Below are positions 52,601 through 61,039 of a stretch of DNA of 64,000 bases, in pieces; within the stretch, counting starts at the first letter, position 1, and the number at the start of each line of letters is the position of its first letter. The notes under the pieces were generated by a model, which was given only the letters and a program-made list of their open reading frames with translations, searched no databases and was not told the origin of the DNA. The position numbers and the translations under genes are program-made. Location of the stretch: assembly GCF_006335015.1 (NCBI RefSeq), contig NZ_VDGT01000001.1, positions 62,001-126,000 on the forward strand, given 5' to 3'. Source of the stretch: Streptomyces sedi (lineage in GTDB: Bacteria > Actinomycetota > Actinomycetes > Streptomycetales > Streptomycetaceae).

Positions 52601-55600
52601 GTCCCGGTCTCGTCCCAGGGGTTCGCCGACGGGGTGCCGGCGGCGGGAGGTGGGGCCGGTGTCGCGGTCAGCCTGGGCACCAGCACCCGGCCGGCGCGCA
52701 GCGCCATCTCGCCCTCGCCGCTGCCGAGCGCCTCGGCCAGCAGGGCGGGCTCCGGCGCGGCGAGGGCGTCCGCGGGGTCGGTGTCCAGCAGCCCGAAGCG
52801 GCCGGGGGTCTCCTCGGATCCGGCGCGCACCAGGCCCCACAGGGGCGACAGCCGCAGGTCGGTCACGTCCTCGGGGGCGCCGTCCGCCTCCGGGCGGGCG
52901 CCGACGGCGCCGGTGGTGACCACGACCAGCCGGGAGCCGGTCAGGCAGTCGTGGGACAACCACTCCTGGAGCTCCGCGAGTACGGGCGCGAGGGCGTCGC
53001 GCACGCCGTCGGGCACGCCGCGCGCGCCGGCGGCCGGGCCGTGGGCGCCCAGCGCGCGGGCGTCGAGCAGCACATGGCGGGGCGCTTCGCCTCCCGCCTC
53101 GATGTCGGCGACGAGCGAGGCGACATCGCGGTGGAGCGACGCGCCGTCGGCGCCGGCCAGTTCGGTGTCCGCGCCCAGGACCGCCCACGAGTCCAGGGGC
53201 GTGCCGGGCCCCGGCGCCTGCTGCCAGACGACCCGGTACAGCTCGGGGCGCTCGGCGTCCCCGCCCAACTGCTCGGGCGAGACCGGGCGCGCGACGATGT
53301 TGGCGATCTCGGCGACCGGCTCGCCCTCGGTGTCCGCGACGGAGACGGACCGGCCGTCCGACGAGATCCGCACCCGCAGTACGGCCGCGCCGGCGGCGTG
53401 CAGGGAGACCCCGTTCCAGGCGAACGGGATGCCGGGGCCCTCGTCGGCGCCCTGCTCGTCGAGGATGCTGACGTGCAGCGCGGCGTCCAGCAGCGCCGGG
53501 TGGAGGCCGAACGAGGCGGCGTCTCCGATGGCCTCGTCCGGCAGCGCGACCTCGGCGAAGAGCTCGCCTTCACGCCTCCAGGCCGCGCGCAGCCCGCGGA
53601 AGACCGGACCGTAGCCGAAGCCGCGGTCGGCGAGCTGGTCGTAGAAGCCGGTGACGTTCATACGGGAGGCGCCCTTCGGGGGCCAGACCCGCAGATCGGT
53701 GTGGGTGACGGGGGCGGACGGCGCGAGCACGCCGCTGACATGCCGGACCCACGGCTCGTCGGCGGCGGCGAAGTCGGCGCGGGAGTGGATCACCACGCGC
53801 CGGCGGCCGGCGTCGTCCGGCCCGTCGACGACGACCTGAAGGGCGATGCCGCCCGCGTCGGGGACGACCAACGGGGCCTCGATGGCCAGTTCCTCGACCA
53901 CCGGGCAGTCGACCTTGCCACCGGCGTACACGGCGAGCTCCACGAAACCGGTGCCCGGCAGGATCACCGTGTCCAGCACCGCGTGGTCCGCGAGCCACGG
54001 GTGGGTGGCCAACGACAGCCGGCCGGTCAGCAGCAGGCCATCGGTCTCCGGCAGCGCCACCACGGCGCCGAGCATGGGATGGTCGGCGGGCCGCTGTCCG
54101 AGCCCGGTGGGGTCACCGGACGGGGTACTGCCGTCCAGCCAGTAGCGCTGGTGTTGAAAGGCGTAGGTGGGAAGGTCGACCAGCCGGTTGGGCCCTTCGG
54201 GGAAGGCGGTTGACCAGTTGAGGGTGTGGCCCTGGGTGTGGAGGGTGGCGAGGGCGCGGAGGAGGTGGGTGGTTTCGTCGTTGTCCTTGCGTTGGGTGGG
54301 GATGGCGTTGTCGAGCAGGGGGGTGAGGGCGGGTTGGGGGCCGACCTCGACGAGGGTGCCCACGCCCTGGCCGTTCAACGTGCTGACGCTGTCGGCGAAG
54401 CGGACGGTGCCGCGGACCTGACCAGTCCAGTACTCGGGATCGTTCATGGTCTCGGGGTTGACCAGTTGGCCGGTGACCGTGGAGACCAGGGGGATGGTCG
54501 GCGCCTGGAAGGTGATCCCGGCGGCGACCTGTTGGAACTCCTCCAGCATCGGGTCCATGAGTGGGGAGTGGAAGGCGTGGGAGACCCGCAGGCGGGTCTG
54601 CTTGCCCTCGAACCGGGCGGCGATCTCGGTGACCGCGTCCTCGGCGCCGGAGATCACCACGGAACGGGCCGCGTTGACGGCGGCGATCGTCACGTCGTTC
54701 CGGTCGCCGATCAGCTCCCGCGCGGTGGCCTCATCCGTCGCCAAGGCAACCATCGCGCCGCCCTCCGGCAACGCCTGCATCAACCGCGCCCGCGCGGCCA
54801 CCAGCTTCGCCGCGTCCGCCAGGGAGAGCACCCCCGCCACATGGGCAGCGGCCAGCTCACCGATCGAATGCCCCGCGACAAAGTCCGGCCGCAGGCCGAA
54901 GGACTCCAGCAACCGGTAGAGCGCCACCTCGAAGGCGAAGAGCGCCGTCTGCGTGTAAAGCGTCTGGTCAAGCGGGGACCCGGCACCCTCCTCCGACCAG
55001 GCCACCTCCCGCAACGACAACGGCAGTTCAAGTTCCAGCAGTCCAACGATCTCGTCCCACGCAGCCGCGAAGACCGGGAACGAGCCATACAGTTCCCGGC
55101 CCATCCCACGGCGCTGCGCACCCTGCCCCGAGAACACAAACGCCACCGGACCCGCCGAGCCCGGGGCGGCCGAGGCCGCGCCCTCGGTCACGACGGACTC
55201 CAACTCCCGCCGCAGCGACTCCAGATCGCCGCCGACGACCACCGCACGGTGCTCGAACGTCGCCCGCGTCGTGGCCAACGAGAACCCGACGTGCGCCGGG
55301 TCCAGCCCGGGGCGCTCCCGCACGAACGAGACCAGCTGCTCGGCCTGCGCCCGCAGTGCCTCCGCCGTGCGGCCCGACAGCACCCACGGCACGGCGGTGG
55401 GGGTCGAGCGGCCCGGGGCCCCGGCCTCCGGCGCCTCCTCGGTCGGCTCGGCCTCCGGCGCCTCCTCGACGATGACATGGGCGTTGGTGCCGCTGAGTCC
55501 GAACGAGGAGACCGCGGCGCGGCGCGGGCGTCCGTTGCGTTCCCACGCCCGGGCCTCGGTCAGCAGTTCAACAGCTCCGGCTGACCAGTCGATGTGGGGC

Positions 55601-56931
55601 GAGGGCTGGTCAACGTGGAGGGTCTTGGGCATGACGCCGTGGCGCATGGCCATGACCATCTTGATGATGCCGCCGACGCCGGCGGCGGCCTGGGCGTGGC
55701 CGATGTTGGACTTCAACGAGCCCAGCCACAGCGGCTCGCCGTTCTCCGGCCGGTCCTGGCCGTAGGTGGCCAGCAGCGCCTGGGCCTCGATCGGGTCGCC
55801 GAGCGTGGTGCCGGTGCCGTGGCCCTCGACGACGTCCACGTCCGCCGTCGACAGCCGCGCGCTCTCCAAGGCGGCCCGGATCACGCGCTGTTGGGACGGG
55901 CCGTTGGGGGCCGTGAAGCCGCTTGAGGCGCCGTCCTGGTTCACGGCCGAACCGCGTATGACCGCGAGCACCTCGTGACCGTTGCGCCGCGCGTCCGACA
56001 ACTTCTCCAGTACCAGTACGCCCACGCCCTCGGCCCAGCCGGTGCCGTCGGCCGTTCCCGAGTACGCCTTGCAGCGACCGTCGGGCGAGAGGGCGCGCTG
56101 GCGGCTGTACTCGACGAACATGTTGGGGGTGGACATCACGGTGACGCCGCCGGCCAGCGCCAGCGAGCACTCGTCGCGGCGCAGCGACTGGACAGCCAGG
56201 TGGAGGCTTACCAGTGAGGACGAGCAGGCCGTGTCGACGGAGAGCGCGGGGCCCTCAAGTCCGAAGAGGTAGGAGACGCGGCCGGAGACGATGCTGGAGA
56301 CGCTGCCGGCCGCGAGATAGCCCTCGATGTCGTCGGGGATGGTGGCCAGCGCGGCGCCGTAGTCGCAGTACATGACGCCGCCGAAGACGCCGGTGCGGGT
56401 GGAGCGGAGCTTGCGGGGGTCGAGGCCGGCGCGCTCCAGGGCCTCCCAGGAGGTTTCCAGCAGCAGCCGCTGCTGCGGGTCCATGGCCAGGGCCTCGCGG
56501 GGGCCGATGCCGAAGAAGCCGGCGTCGAAGCCGGAGACGCCTTCGAGGAAGCCTCCCTCGGTGACATAGCTGTGGCCGTTGCGGTCGGGGTCGGCGTCGT
56601 AGATGCCGTCGACGTCCCAGCCCCGGTCGGTGGGGAACGGGCCGACGCCGTCCCGGCCCTCGGCGACCAGTCGCCACAGGTCCTCGGGGCTGCGCACGCC
56701 GCCGGGGTAGCGGCAGCTCATGCCGACGATGGCGACCGGCTCGTGGTCCCGTTCCTCGGCCTCGCGCAGGCTGCGCTTGGCCTCGCGGAGGTCGGCGGTC
56801 GTCCGCTTGAGGTAATCCAGGAGTTTCTGTTCGTTGGACTGGCTCGCCTCGTTCGCCTTTTTGGGCTCGTTCGCCTTTTTGGGCTCGTTCGGCTTGTTCG
56901 GCTTGTTCGACTTGCTGGCCTTGTTCGACAT
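46678..56931 (-). CDS. Type I PKS B: modules 4 and 5
   Basis: Two-module synthase of 3417 residues. The first 30 residues or so are a Lys/Asn/Pro repeat (NEPKKA twice), followed by the docking helix KLLDYLKRTTADLREAKRSL. Module 4: KS (Cys236), AT (Ser689, HAFH from 785), DH (His983, Asp1149, with Asp987 in place of the motif Gly), KR (Tyr1591), ACP (Ser1768). Module 5: KS (Cys1988), AT (Ser2441, HAFH from 2537), no DH, KR (Tyr3115), ACP (Ser3285). KR5 lacks the B-type LDD-region Asp and has Trp3107 eight residues before Tyr, an A-type pattern, so it should leave an L-configured hydroxyl. The C-terminal tail SAADVLSFIDKELGLN is the kind that meets DYLKK-type helices, as in PKS C. Confidence 0.95.
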   Translation of the reverse strand: MSNKASKSNKPNKPNEPKKANEPKKANEASQSNEQKLLDYLKRTTADLREAKRSLREAEERDHEPVAIVGMSCRYPGGVRSPEDLWRLVAEGRDGVGPFPTDRGWDVDGIYDADPDRNGHSYVTEGGFLEGVSGFDAGFFGIGPREALAMDPQQRLLLETSWEALERAGLDPRKLRSTRTGVFGGVMYCDYGAALATIPDDIEGYLAAGSVSSIVSGRVSYLFGLEGPALSVDTACSSSLVSLHLAVQSLRRDECSLALAGGVTVMSTPNMFVEYSRQRALSPDGRCKAYSGTADGTGWAEGVGVLVLEKLSDARRNGHEVLAVIRGSAVNQDGASSGFTAPNGPSQQRVIRAALESARLSTADVDVVEGHGTGTTLGDPIEAQALLATYGQDRPENGEPLWLGSLKSNIGHAQAAAGVGGIIKMVMAMRHGVMPKTLHVDQPSPHIDWSAGAVELLTEARAWERNGRPRRAAVSSFGLSGTNAHVIVEEAPEAEPTEEAPEAGAPGRSTPTAVPWVLSGRTAEALRAQAEQLVSFVRERPGLDPAHVGFSLATTRATFEHRAVVVGGDLESLRRELESVVTEGAASAAPGSAGPVAFVFSGQGAQRRGMGRELYGSFPVFAAAWDEIVGLLELELPLSLREVAWSEEGAGSPLDQTLYTQTALFAFEVALYRLLESFGLRPDFVAGHSIGELAAAHVAGVLSLADAAKLVAARARLMQALPEGGAMVALATDEATARELIGDRNDVTIAAVNAARSVVISGAEDAVTEIAARFEGKQTRLRVSHAFHSPLMDPMLEEFQQVAAGITFQAPTIPLVSTVTGQLVNPETMNDPEYWTGQVRGTVRFADSVSTLNGQGVGTLVEVGPQPALTPLLDNAIPTQRKDNDETTHLLRALATLHTQGHTLNWSTAFPEGPNRLVDLPTYAFQHQRYWLDGSTPSGDPTGLGQRPADHPMLGAVVALPETDGLLLTGRLSLATHPWLADHAVLDTVILPGTGFVELAVYAGGKVDCPVVEELAIEAPLVVPDAGGIALQVVVDGPDDAGRRRVVIHSRADFAAADEPWVRHVSGVLAPSAPVTHTDLRVWPPKGASRMNVTGFYDQLADRGFGYGPVFRGLRAAWRREGELFAEVALPDEAIGDAASFGLHPALLDAALHVSILDEQGADEGPGIPFAWNGVSLHAAGAAVLRVRISSDGRSVSVADTEGEPVAEIANIVARPVSPEQLGGDAERPELYRVVWQQAPGPGTPLDSWAVLGADTELAGADGASLHRDVASLVADIEAGGEAPRHVLLDARALGAHGPAAGARGVPDGVRDALAPVLAELQEWLSHDCLTGSRLVVVTTGAVGARPEADGAPEDVTDLRLSPLWGLVRAGSEETPGRFGLLDTDPADALAAPEPALLAEALGSGEGEMALRAGRVLVPRLTATPAPPPAAGTPSANPWDETGTVLITGGTGGLGGLVAKHLVTRHGVRRLLLTSRGGPDAPGVDELVRELADHSAHVDVVACDVSDREALAAVLEAVPAEHPLTGVVHAAGIAEGGLVTTLTPDSLDRVLRPKMDAAWHLHELTSHLDLSAFVLFSSSGGLILAAGQGDYAAANVFLDALAQHRRARGMAATSLAYATWDPPVGLTAQLTEVDLNRIRSLGVPALGHGPALDLFDKALTTEHPLLAPLILNSAILHTRRRGSWIGGGTELPPLLRPLTRAKADTRTSTAAAAGSGTGLAERLAGLTEEEARNTTLDLVRSHTAWVLGHDSADPIDPERPFLELGYDSLTALELRNRLKIVSGVPLPTTVVFDHPSPRALAAYLLSEVRGVEAEAAVEATPVFTSADADEPIAVVGMSCRFPGGVTSPEDLWRLVAEGRDGITEFPRDRGWGVERLYDPESTRPDTSYTREGGFLHDAAEFDPVFFGISPREALTMDPQQRLLLEVSWEALERSGIVPNALKGSRTGVFAGLMYHDYLTGRSSGSVVAGRISYTLGLEGPAMAVDTACSSSLVSLHLAAQALRGGECSLALAGGVTVMATPDSFVEFSRQRGLSRDGRCRSYAGAADGTGWSEGVGMLVLEKLSDARRNGHEVLAVIRGSAVNQDGASNGLTAPNGPSQQRVIRAALANARLAPAEVDLVEGHGTGTTLGDPIEAQALLTTYGQDRPENGEPLWLGSLKSNIGHAQAAAGVGGIIKMVMAMRHGVMPRTLHVDAPTPHVDWSSGAVELLTEERPWERNGRPRRAGVSSFGFSGTNAHVIVEEAPQAEVPDVETAEPPAAGVELTAVPWVVSAKSAEALRAQAGRLASHLLGRPELAPAEVGYALATTRATFDHRAVVVGGDRESLLRELESLTDGTALVRAAGGAGRTAFVFSGQGAQRSGMGRELYRSFPVFAAAWDEVVRLLDGQVERPLREVVWPEEDAESALDQTLYTQTALFAFEVALYRLLESFGQRPDFVAGHSIGELAAAHVAGVLSLEEAVVLVGARARLMQALPEGGAMVAFDADEATVRALLGDRADVTIAAVNAARSVVISGADDAVTEVAERFDGKKTRLRVSHAFHSPSMDPMLEEFRDIASGITFRAPTIPLVSTVTGELVNPDTMNDPDYWTGQVRGTVRFADAVTTLLARGATTVVEVGPQPALTPLVEDAIPTQRKDDDETANLLRALGTLHTRGRAVRWQAVFPEAPDRLIDLPTYAFQHQRYWIDAAHADQAPGDERHPAADGFWRAVERGDAASLAADLGVEPASLEAVLPALSTWHRRSHAQAALDRLRYRVDWHPVEADPDASGLAGGWLVIAPAALGGTSRVLAVLDGLERAGARAELLLADGHERDTFISQLRDRVGESTPAGVLSLLALDAEPHAEEPTLSRGVAATVGLVGALDTLGVKAPLWCLTSGAVTVGTEAPDPTAATLWGVGTVLSLDHPDTWGGLVDVPETLDDTLADRLAQALGRTDGEDQLALTTSGTLARRMVHAPRQSAAAGDPWRPHGTVLVTGGTGSLGAHVARWLAHRGADHLVLTSRRGDRAPGVAELTAELVELGTRVTVAACDVADRDAVAAVLDAIPDDQPLTAVFHAAGVMREPKPLPETSVREFAEIGGSKIDGATHLDTLLADTPLEAFVLFSSGAAVWGTAGQPAYGGANAYLDALAHRRRARGLAATSLAWGPWRGGMVDAEADAQLRRIGVSTLDPEPALELLGQALEDHETYLVISDFDWDRFASAYALARRRPLLAALPEAADALAGPENGAQATDGGGEAALATRLAALPEEEREPALVEVVKEQAALVLGYHGETAIESERAFKDLGFDSVTAVEFRNRVSQVAGVSLPATLVFDHASPAALARHLRTELFGQDEGTVERLLADLARLEAASTALPADQIERAGLTSRLTALVSRLTEGTGDHAGADGTANGTGDGPNVADQLEEASAADVLSFIDKELGLN

Positions 56932-57054
56932 CTCTCCGACCCCACCTGCTTTTCTGCGTCAAGAGGTGGGCGTCGCGAGGCCAGCGGAATTCACCGGCTA
57001 TCGATTCAGCAGCACCCGGCCCTCGTGTTCTTTTATTCCGCTCTTCCGGCCACT

Positions 57055-57066
57055 GGTGAATTCACC
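57055..57066. promoter_or_regulatory. Palindrome GGTGAATTCACC in the aminotransferase-PKS B gap
   Basis: A perfect 12-bp palindrome about 125 bases upstream of the PKS B start. The half GAATTCACCGG occurs again near 56989, 70 bases closer to the gene. It could be a regulator site. The gap 56932-57129 has no gene. Confidence 0.4.
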
Positions 57067-57086
57067 GGGTCGACGCCCGTCGGGTC

Positions 57087-57143
57087 AACCCCTGTCCAGC
57101 CGGCCCCTGTTCGGTCAACCCTTGTTCGGTCAACCCCTGTTCT
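57087..57143. repeat. Short tandem repeats at the aminotransferase stop
   Basis: Copies of TTCGGTCAACCC followed by YTG occur at the 3' end of the aminotransferase gene. One copy contains its stop codon (57130-57132). The unit ends in GTCAACC, so neighbouring copies would offer further TGA triplets on the minus strand. Confidence 0.55.
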
Positions 57144-58278
57144 GGACGGCCCAGCGGACGATGTCGCAGACGCCCGCGATATCCGTCGCGTCGACGGCCG
57201 AGCCGGTCGGCAGCGACAGGACGCGTTCGGACAGCGCCTCCGCGTGGGGAAGCGGTAGCGGCGCGTGGGTCCCGGGGCTCGAACGGTAGGGCTCGACCTG
57301 GTGGCACGACGGGTGGAAGTAGCGGCGGGAGAGCACGTTGCGCTCCGAGAGGACCGCGTGGACCCGGTCGCGGTGGACCCCGGCGACGGCCTCGTCGATC
57401 TCGATGACGACGTACTGGTGGTTCGCGCGCTCTCCGGGCTCCTGGCGGCGCACGGTGACGCCGGGCAGGTCGCCCAGACCGTCCTCGTAGGCACGCTGGT
57501 TGGCCAGGTTGTGGGCCATCAGGTCGTCCATGCTCTCCAGTGAGGTGAGGCCCATCGCGGCGCTGGCCTCGCTCAGCTTGGCGTTGGTGCCGGCCGTTCC
57601 GACCTGGCCGTCGTCCTGGATGCCGAAGTTGCGCATGGCGCGGGCGCGGGCGGCGGTCTCGGGGTCGTCGGTGACGACGGCGCCGCCCTCGAAGCTGTTG
57701 ATGAACTTCGTGGCATGGAAGCTGAACACCTCGGCCGCGCCGAATCCGCCGACGGGCCGGCCGCGGTAGGTGCTGCCGAGGCCGTGGGCGGCGTCGAAGA
57801 ACAGCGGGACGCCGCGGTGTTCGGCGAGTGCGGTCAGCTCGTCGACGGGGCAGGGCCGGCCGAAGACGTGCACGCCGAGGATGCCGCCGGTCGCCGGGCC
57901 GATGAGCTTTTCGGCGTGCGCCGGGTCGATGTTGCCCGTCTCCTCGTCCACGTCGCAGAAGACCGGTGTGATGCCGATCCAGCCGAGCGCGTGCGGGGTG
58001 GCGACCCAGGTGAACGCGGGGACGATGACCTCGGCGCCCGGCTCGATGCCGACGGCGCGGGCGGCGAGTTGGAGTCCGATGGTCGCGTTGCAGGTGGCCA
58101 CGGCGTGCCGGGTGCCGGCCAGCGCGGCGACCCGCTCCTCCAGCTCACGGACGAGCGGGCCGCTGCTGAGCCAGCGCCGGTCGAGCGCGGCGTCGATTCT
58201 CTCCCGCAGCCGGTCGCGGTCGCCTATATTGGGGCGACCGACGTGCAGCGGCTCGCGGAATGCAGGAAGTTGAGGCAC
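57130..58278 (-). CDS. DegT/DnrJ/EryC1-type sugar aminotransferase
   Basis: PLP enzyme of 382 residues that transaminates a keto-sugar nucleotide. The Schiff-base Lys191 is in FHATKFINSFEGG, and FFDAAHGLGS carries the Asp that contacts the pyridine nitrogen. The early LSSGPLVRELEERVA stretch is typical of the family. In this setting a C-4 amination is expected. The 2,3-dehydratase and ketoreductase next door leave a hydroxyl at C-3, so the only remaining ketone is at C-4, as in the vicenisamine or forosamine routes. It is upstream of PKS B on the same strand and divergent from the deoxysugar operon. The start is GTG at 58278; no clear ribosome site is visible, so the start is uncertain by some codons. 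Confidence 0.9.
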   Translation of the reverse strand: MPQLPAFREPLHVGRPNIGDRDRLRERIDAALDRRWLSSGPLVRELEERVAALAGTRHAVATCNATIGLQLAARAVGIEPGAEVIVPAFTWVATPHALGWIGITPVFCDVDEETGNIDPAHAEKLIGPATGGILGVHVFGRPCPVDELTALAEHRGVPLFFDAAHGLGSTYRGRPVGGFGAAEVFSFHATKFINSFEGGAVVTDDPETAARARAMRNFGIQDDGQVGTAGTNAKLSEASAAMGLTSLESMDDLMAHNLANQRAYEDGLGDLPGVTVRRQEPGERANHQYVVIEIDEAVAGVHRDRVHAVLSERNVLSRRYFHPSCHQVEPYRSSPGTHAPLPLPHAEALSERVLSLPTGSAVDATDIAGVCDIVRWAVQNRG

Positions 58279-58313
58279 GCGGTGAAGAGTAAATAGCGCC
58301 CGCCTTCCGGCTA

Positions 58314-58393
58314 ACCCCTACCAGCCGTCGGCCGCCCCCCTACCGTGGCGGTCGGGGGCGCGACAGGTCCCCTAGCGGGCCTCTTTTACCCCT
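58314..58393. promoter_or_regulatory. Four CCCCTA (TAGGGG) boxes in the divergent sugar promoter
   Basis: CCCCTA occurs at 58315-58320, 58337-58342, 58369-58374 and 58388-58393, making two pairs spaced 22 and 19 bases. On the minus strand they read TAGGGG, as in the boxes before PKS A, PKS C and the thioesterase. The 254-bp gap between the aminotransferase and the 2,3-dehydratase has no gene. Confidence 0.6.
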
Positions 58394-58532
58394 ATTTCCC
58401 TCGGGGACTCCTCCCTGATTGCGGTAACTGACGGAGCATGGCCACCGAAGCGTCATTCCCACGTCACCAGTCGATATTTAGACTGCGTCGCGCCACGCAT
58501 TCAGGAGCCGTGCACGGCAAGAGAGGTTTTCC

Positions 58533-60035
58533 ATGGCGGAGGATTTTCCCACGACATCGAGTGCGACGCGGCCCTCGGGCCGGCCGGCCGACGCCGACGC
58601 CGACGCCGTGGGGCGGATAGCCGAGTCGTCGCTGGCGCGCGAGGGGGTCGTGAGCACGGCGGAGTTCCGCGAGTGGTACGCGGAGCGTCAGCGGGTGGAT
58701 GTCGCGGACGTGCGGAAGGTTCCGCTGGAAGCGTTGGCAGGTTGGAAGGTCGAGTCCGGCACGGGGAACATCGCGCATGAATCGGGTCGGTTCTTCTCCG
58801 TGGAGGGCGTGGACGTCCGGCTGTCGGACGGGCCGTGGCAGTCGTGGAGCCAGCCGATGATCTTCCAGCAGGAGATCGGGACGCTCGGGCTGATCATGAA
58901 GCGGTTCGGTGGCACCCCGCACTTCCTGATGCAGGCGAAGAACGAGCCCGGCAACCACAACGGCGTCCAGCTGTCGCCGACGGTGCAGGCGACGCGGAGC
59001 AACTACACGCGGGTGCACCGGGGTTCGGCCGTGCCGTATGTGGAGTACTTCCAGGAGGCCCACCGGCACCGGCTGTTGACGGACGTCCTCCAGTCGGAGC
59101 AGGGCTCGTGGTTCTACCGCAAGCGCAACCGCAACATGGTGGTGGAGGTCGAGGAGGACGTCGAACAGCTGGAGAACTTCTGCTGGCTGACGCTGGGTCA
59201 GATCAGTCGGCTGCTGGCCGAGGACGACGTGATCAACATGGACTCCCGGACGGTGCTCGGCTGTCTGCCGTTCGCCGGTGAGGGCGCGGTGCCGCCCGGG
59301 TTCGAGCTGGGGGACGACCTGCGCTCGGCGCTGGCGCGCTCCTGTCACGGCGGCTTCGGCGCGCTGCACCCCATGGCGGCGATCCGCCGCTGGCTCAACG
59401 ACCAGCGGGTGGTCACCGAGCTGCGGACCCGGCAGGTCCCGTTGAACGAGGTGGTCGGCTGGGAGCGTTCGGAGGAGGTCGTCGAGCATGAGGACCGGCG
59501 GTTCTTCCGGGTGGTCGGGGTGGATGTGCGCAGCGGCAGCCGAGAGGTCAAGCAGTGGACGCAGCCGATGATCCAGCCGTGTGGTCAGGGCGTGATCGCG
59601 TTCCTGGTCGCCCGGTTCGACGGCGTGTTGCACGCACTGGTCAACGCCAGGCCGCAGCCCGGCTTCCTGGACGGGGTGGAGCTGGCGCCGACGGTCCAGT
59701 GCACCCCTTCGAACTATTTGCCGGGGCCCCGCCCGCCGCATCTGCGGTATCTGGACCAGGTGCTGGAGGCGCCGGCCGACCGGATCGTCTTCGACAGCGT
59801 CCACTCGGAGGAGGGCGGGCGCTTCTACCACGCGAGGAACCGGTATCTGGTCGTCGAGCTCGACGACGGGGCCGGGGTGGTGGACTCGGGCGGGGACGAC
59901 GCGTTCCGTTGGATGACCCTGAACCAGTTGTCCGCGCTGACGCGGCACAGCTACTACGTGAACATCGAGGCGCGCAGTCTGACCGCCTGCCTCTACAGCC
60001 TGTTCGGCGCGACCGAGGAGCTATCCACGCGATGA
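58533..60035 (+). CDS. NDP-hexose 2,3-dehydratase
   Basis: Removes the C-2 hydroxyl of dTDP-4-keto-6-deoxyglucose to give a 3,4-diketo-2,6-dideoxy sugar, the committing step to 2-deoxysugars. At 500 residues it has the internal duplication typical of the family. The two halves share VDVRxxxxxxxxWxQPM, VQATRSNYTR and VQCTPSNYLP, and RNRNMVVEVE and RNRYLVVELD. GAGAGG lies about six bases before the ATG. It starts a tightly packed operon: its stop overlaps the ATG of the reductase (ATGA). Homologues I recognise are of the EryBVI, SpnO and VinD type. Confidence 0.93.
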   Translation: MAEDFPTTSSATRPSGRPADADADAVGRIAESSLAREGVVSTAEFREWYAERQRVDVADVRKVPLEALAGWKVESGTGNIAHESGRFFSVEGVDVRLSDGPWQSWSQPMIFQQEIGTLGLIMKRFGGTPHFLMQAKNEPGNHNGVQLSPTVQATRSNYTRVHRGSAVPYVEYFQEAHRHRLLTDVLQSEQGSWFYRKRNRNMVVEVEEDVEQLENFCWLTLGQISRLLAEDDVINMDSRTVLGCLPFAGEGAVPPGFELGDDLRSALARSCHGGFGALHPMAAIRRWLNDQRVVTELRTRQVPLNEVVGWERSEEVVEHEDRRFFRVVGVDVRSGSREVKQWTQPMIQPCGQGVIAFLVARFDGVLHALVNARPQPGFLDGVELAPTVQCTPSNYLPGPRPPHLRYLDQVLEAPADRIVFDSVHSEEGGRFYHARNRYLVVELDDGAGVVDSGGDDAFRWMTLNQLSALTRHSYYVNIEARSLTACLYSLFGATEELSTR

Positions 60036-61039
60036 CCACAGCAGAGACCGACATGCCGTACTCGACGCTGGGCCGCACCGCGCTGCGGGTGTCCCGACTG
60101 TGTCTGGGGACGCTGAACCTGGGGGTGCGCACCTCGAAGGAGGAGGCGTTCGCCCTGCTGGACGAGGCCCTGGAGCGGGGCGTCAACTTCGTCGACACCG
60201 CCGACCAGTACGGCTGGCAGGTGCACCGGGGCTTCACCGAGGAGCTGCTGGGCGAGTGGTTCGCGCGGGGCGGAGGGCGGCGCGAGCAGGTCGTACTGGG
60301 CACCAAGGTGTTCAACCCGATGAGCGACAGGCCCAACGACCAGGGTCTTTCCGCGCGGCACATCATCGCGGGGTGCGAGGACTCGCTGCGGCGGCTGAAG
60401 ACCGACTGGATCGACCTTTACCAGATGCACCACGTGGACAGGTCGGCCTCCTGGGAGGAGGTCTGGCAGGCGATGGAGATGCTGGTCGCCCAGGGGAAGA
60501 TCCGCTACGTGGGCTCGTCGAACTTCGCGGGCTGGCACGTGGCGGCGGCGCAGGAGGCGGCCAACAGGCGGCACTTCCTGGGGCTGGTCTCCGAGCAGTG
60601 CGTCTACAACCTGGTGACCCGGCACGTGGAGATGGAGCTGATTCCCGCGGCCCAGTCCTACGGCGTGGGGATTCTTCCCTGGTCGCCGCTGCACGGCGGG
60701 CTGCTGAGCGGCGCGCTGCGGAAGCTGGAGGCAGGCACCGCGGTGAAGTCGGCGCAGGGCCGGGCGCAGGTGGCGCTGGAGCGGCACAGGGACGCGATCG
60801 GCCAGTACGAGAAGCTGTGCGCCGACGCGGGGCTCGACCCGGCCGAGGTGGCGATGGCGTGGGTGCTTGGCCGCCCCGGGGTGACCTCGGTGGTGACCGG
60901 GCCGCGCACCATCGACCATCTGGCGGGCGCCTTCCGGGCGTTGGAGCTGCGGCTGGACGACGCTTTCCTGGCCGAGCTGGAGCGGCTCTTCCCGCCGTTG
61001 GGCAACGGTGGGCCGGGTCCGGAGGCGTGGGCGTGGTGA
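60032..61039 (+). CDS. Aldo/keto reductase, probable NDP-hexose C-3 ketoreductase
   Basis: A 335-residue aldo/keto reductase fold. The catalytic tetrad is visible: Asp and Tyr in VDTADQYG, Lys in LGTKVF and His in YQMHHVD. The NADPH-binding end includes SVVTGPRT. In the deoxysugar context it should reduce the 3-keto group left by the 2,3-dehydratase. Its ATG overlaps the preceding stop by four bases, and its stop overlaps the GTG of the next gene by four bases. The stereochemistry at C-3 cannot be read from sequence. Confidence 0.85.
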   Translation: MTTAETDMPYSTLGRTALRVSRLCLGTLNLGVRTSKEEAFALLDEALERGVNFVDTADQYGWQVHRGFTEELLGEWFARGGGRREQVVLGTKVFNPMSDRPNDQGLSARHIIAGCEDSLRRLKTDWIDLYQMHHVDRSASWEEVWQAMEMLVAQGKIRYVGSSNFAGWHVAAAQEAANRRHFLGLVSEQCVYNLVTRHVEMELIPAAQSYGVGILPWSPLHGGLLSGALRKLEAGTAVKSAQGRAQVALERHRDAIGQYEKLCADAGLDPAEVAMAWVLGRPGVTSVVTGPRTIDHLAGAFRALELRLDDAFLAELERLFPPLGNGGPGPEAWAW

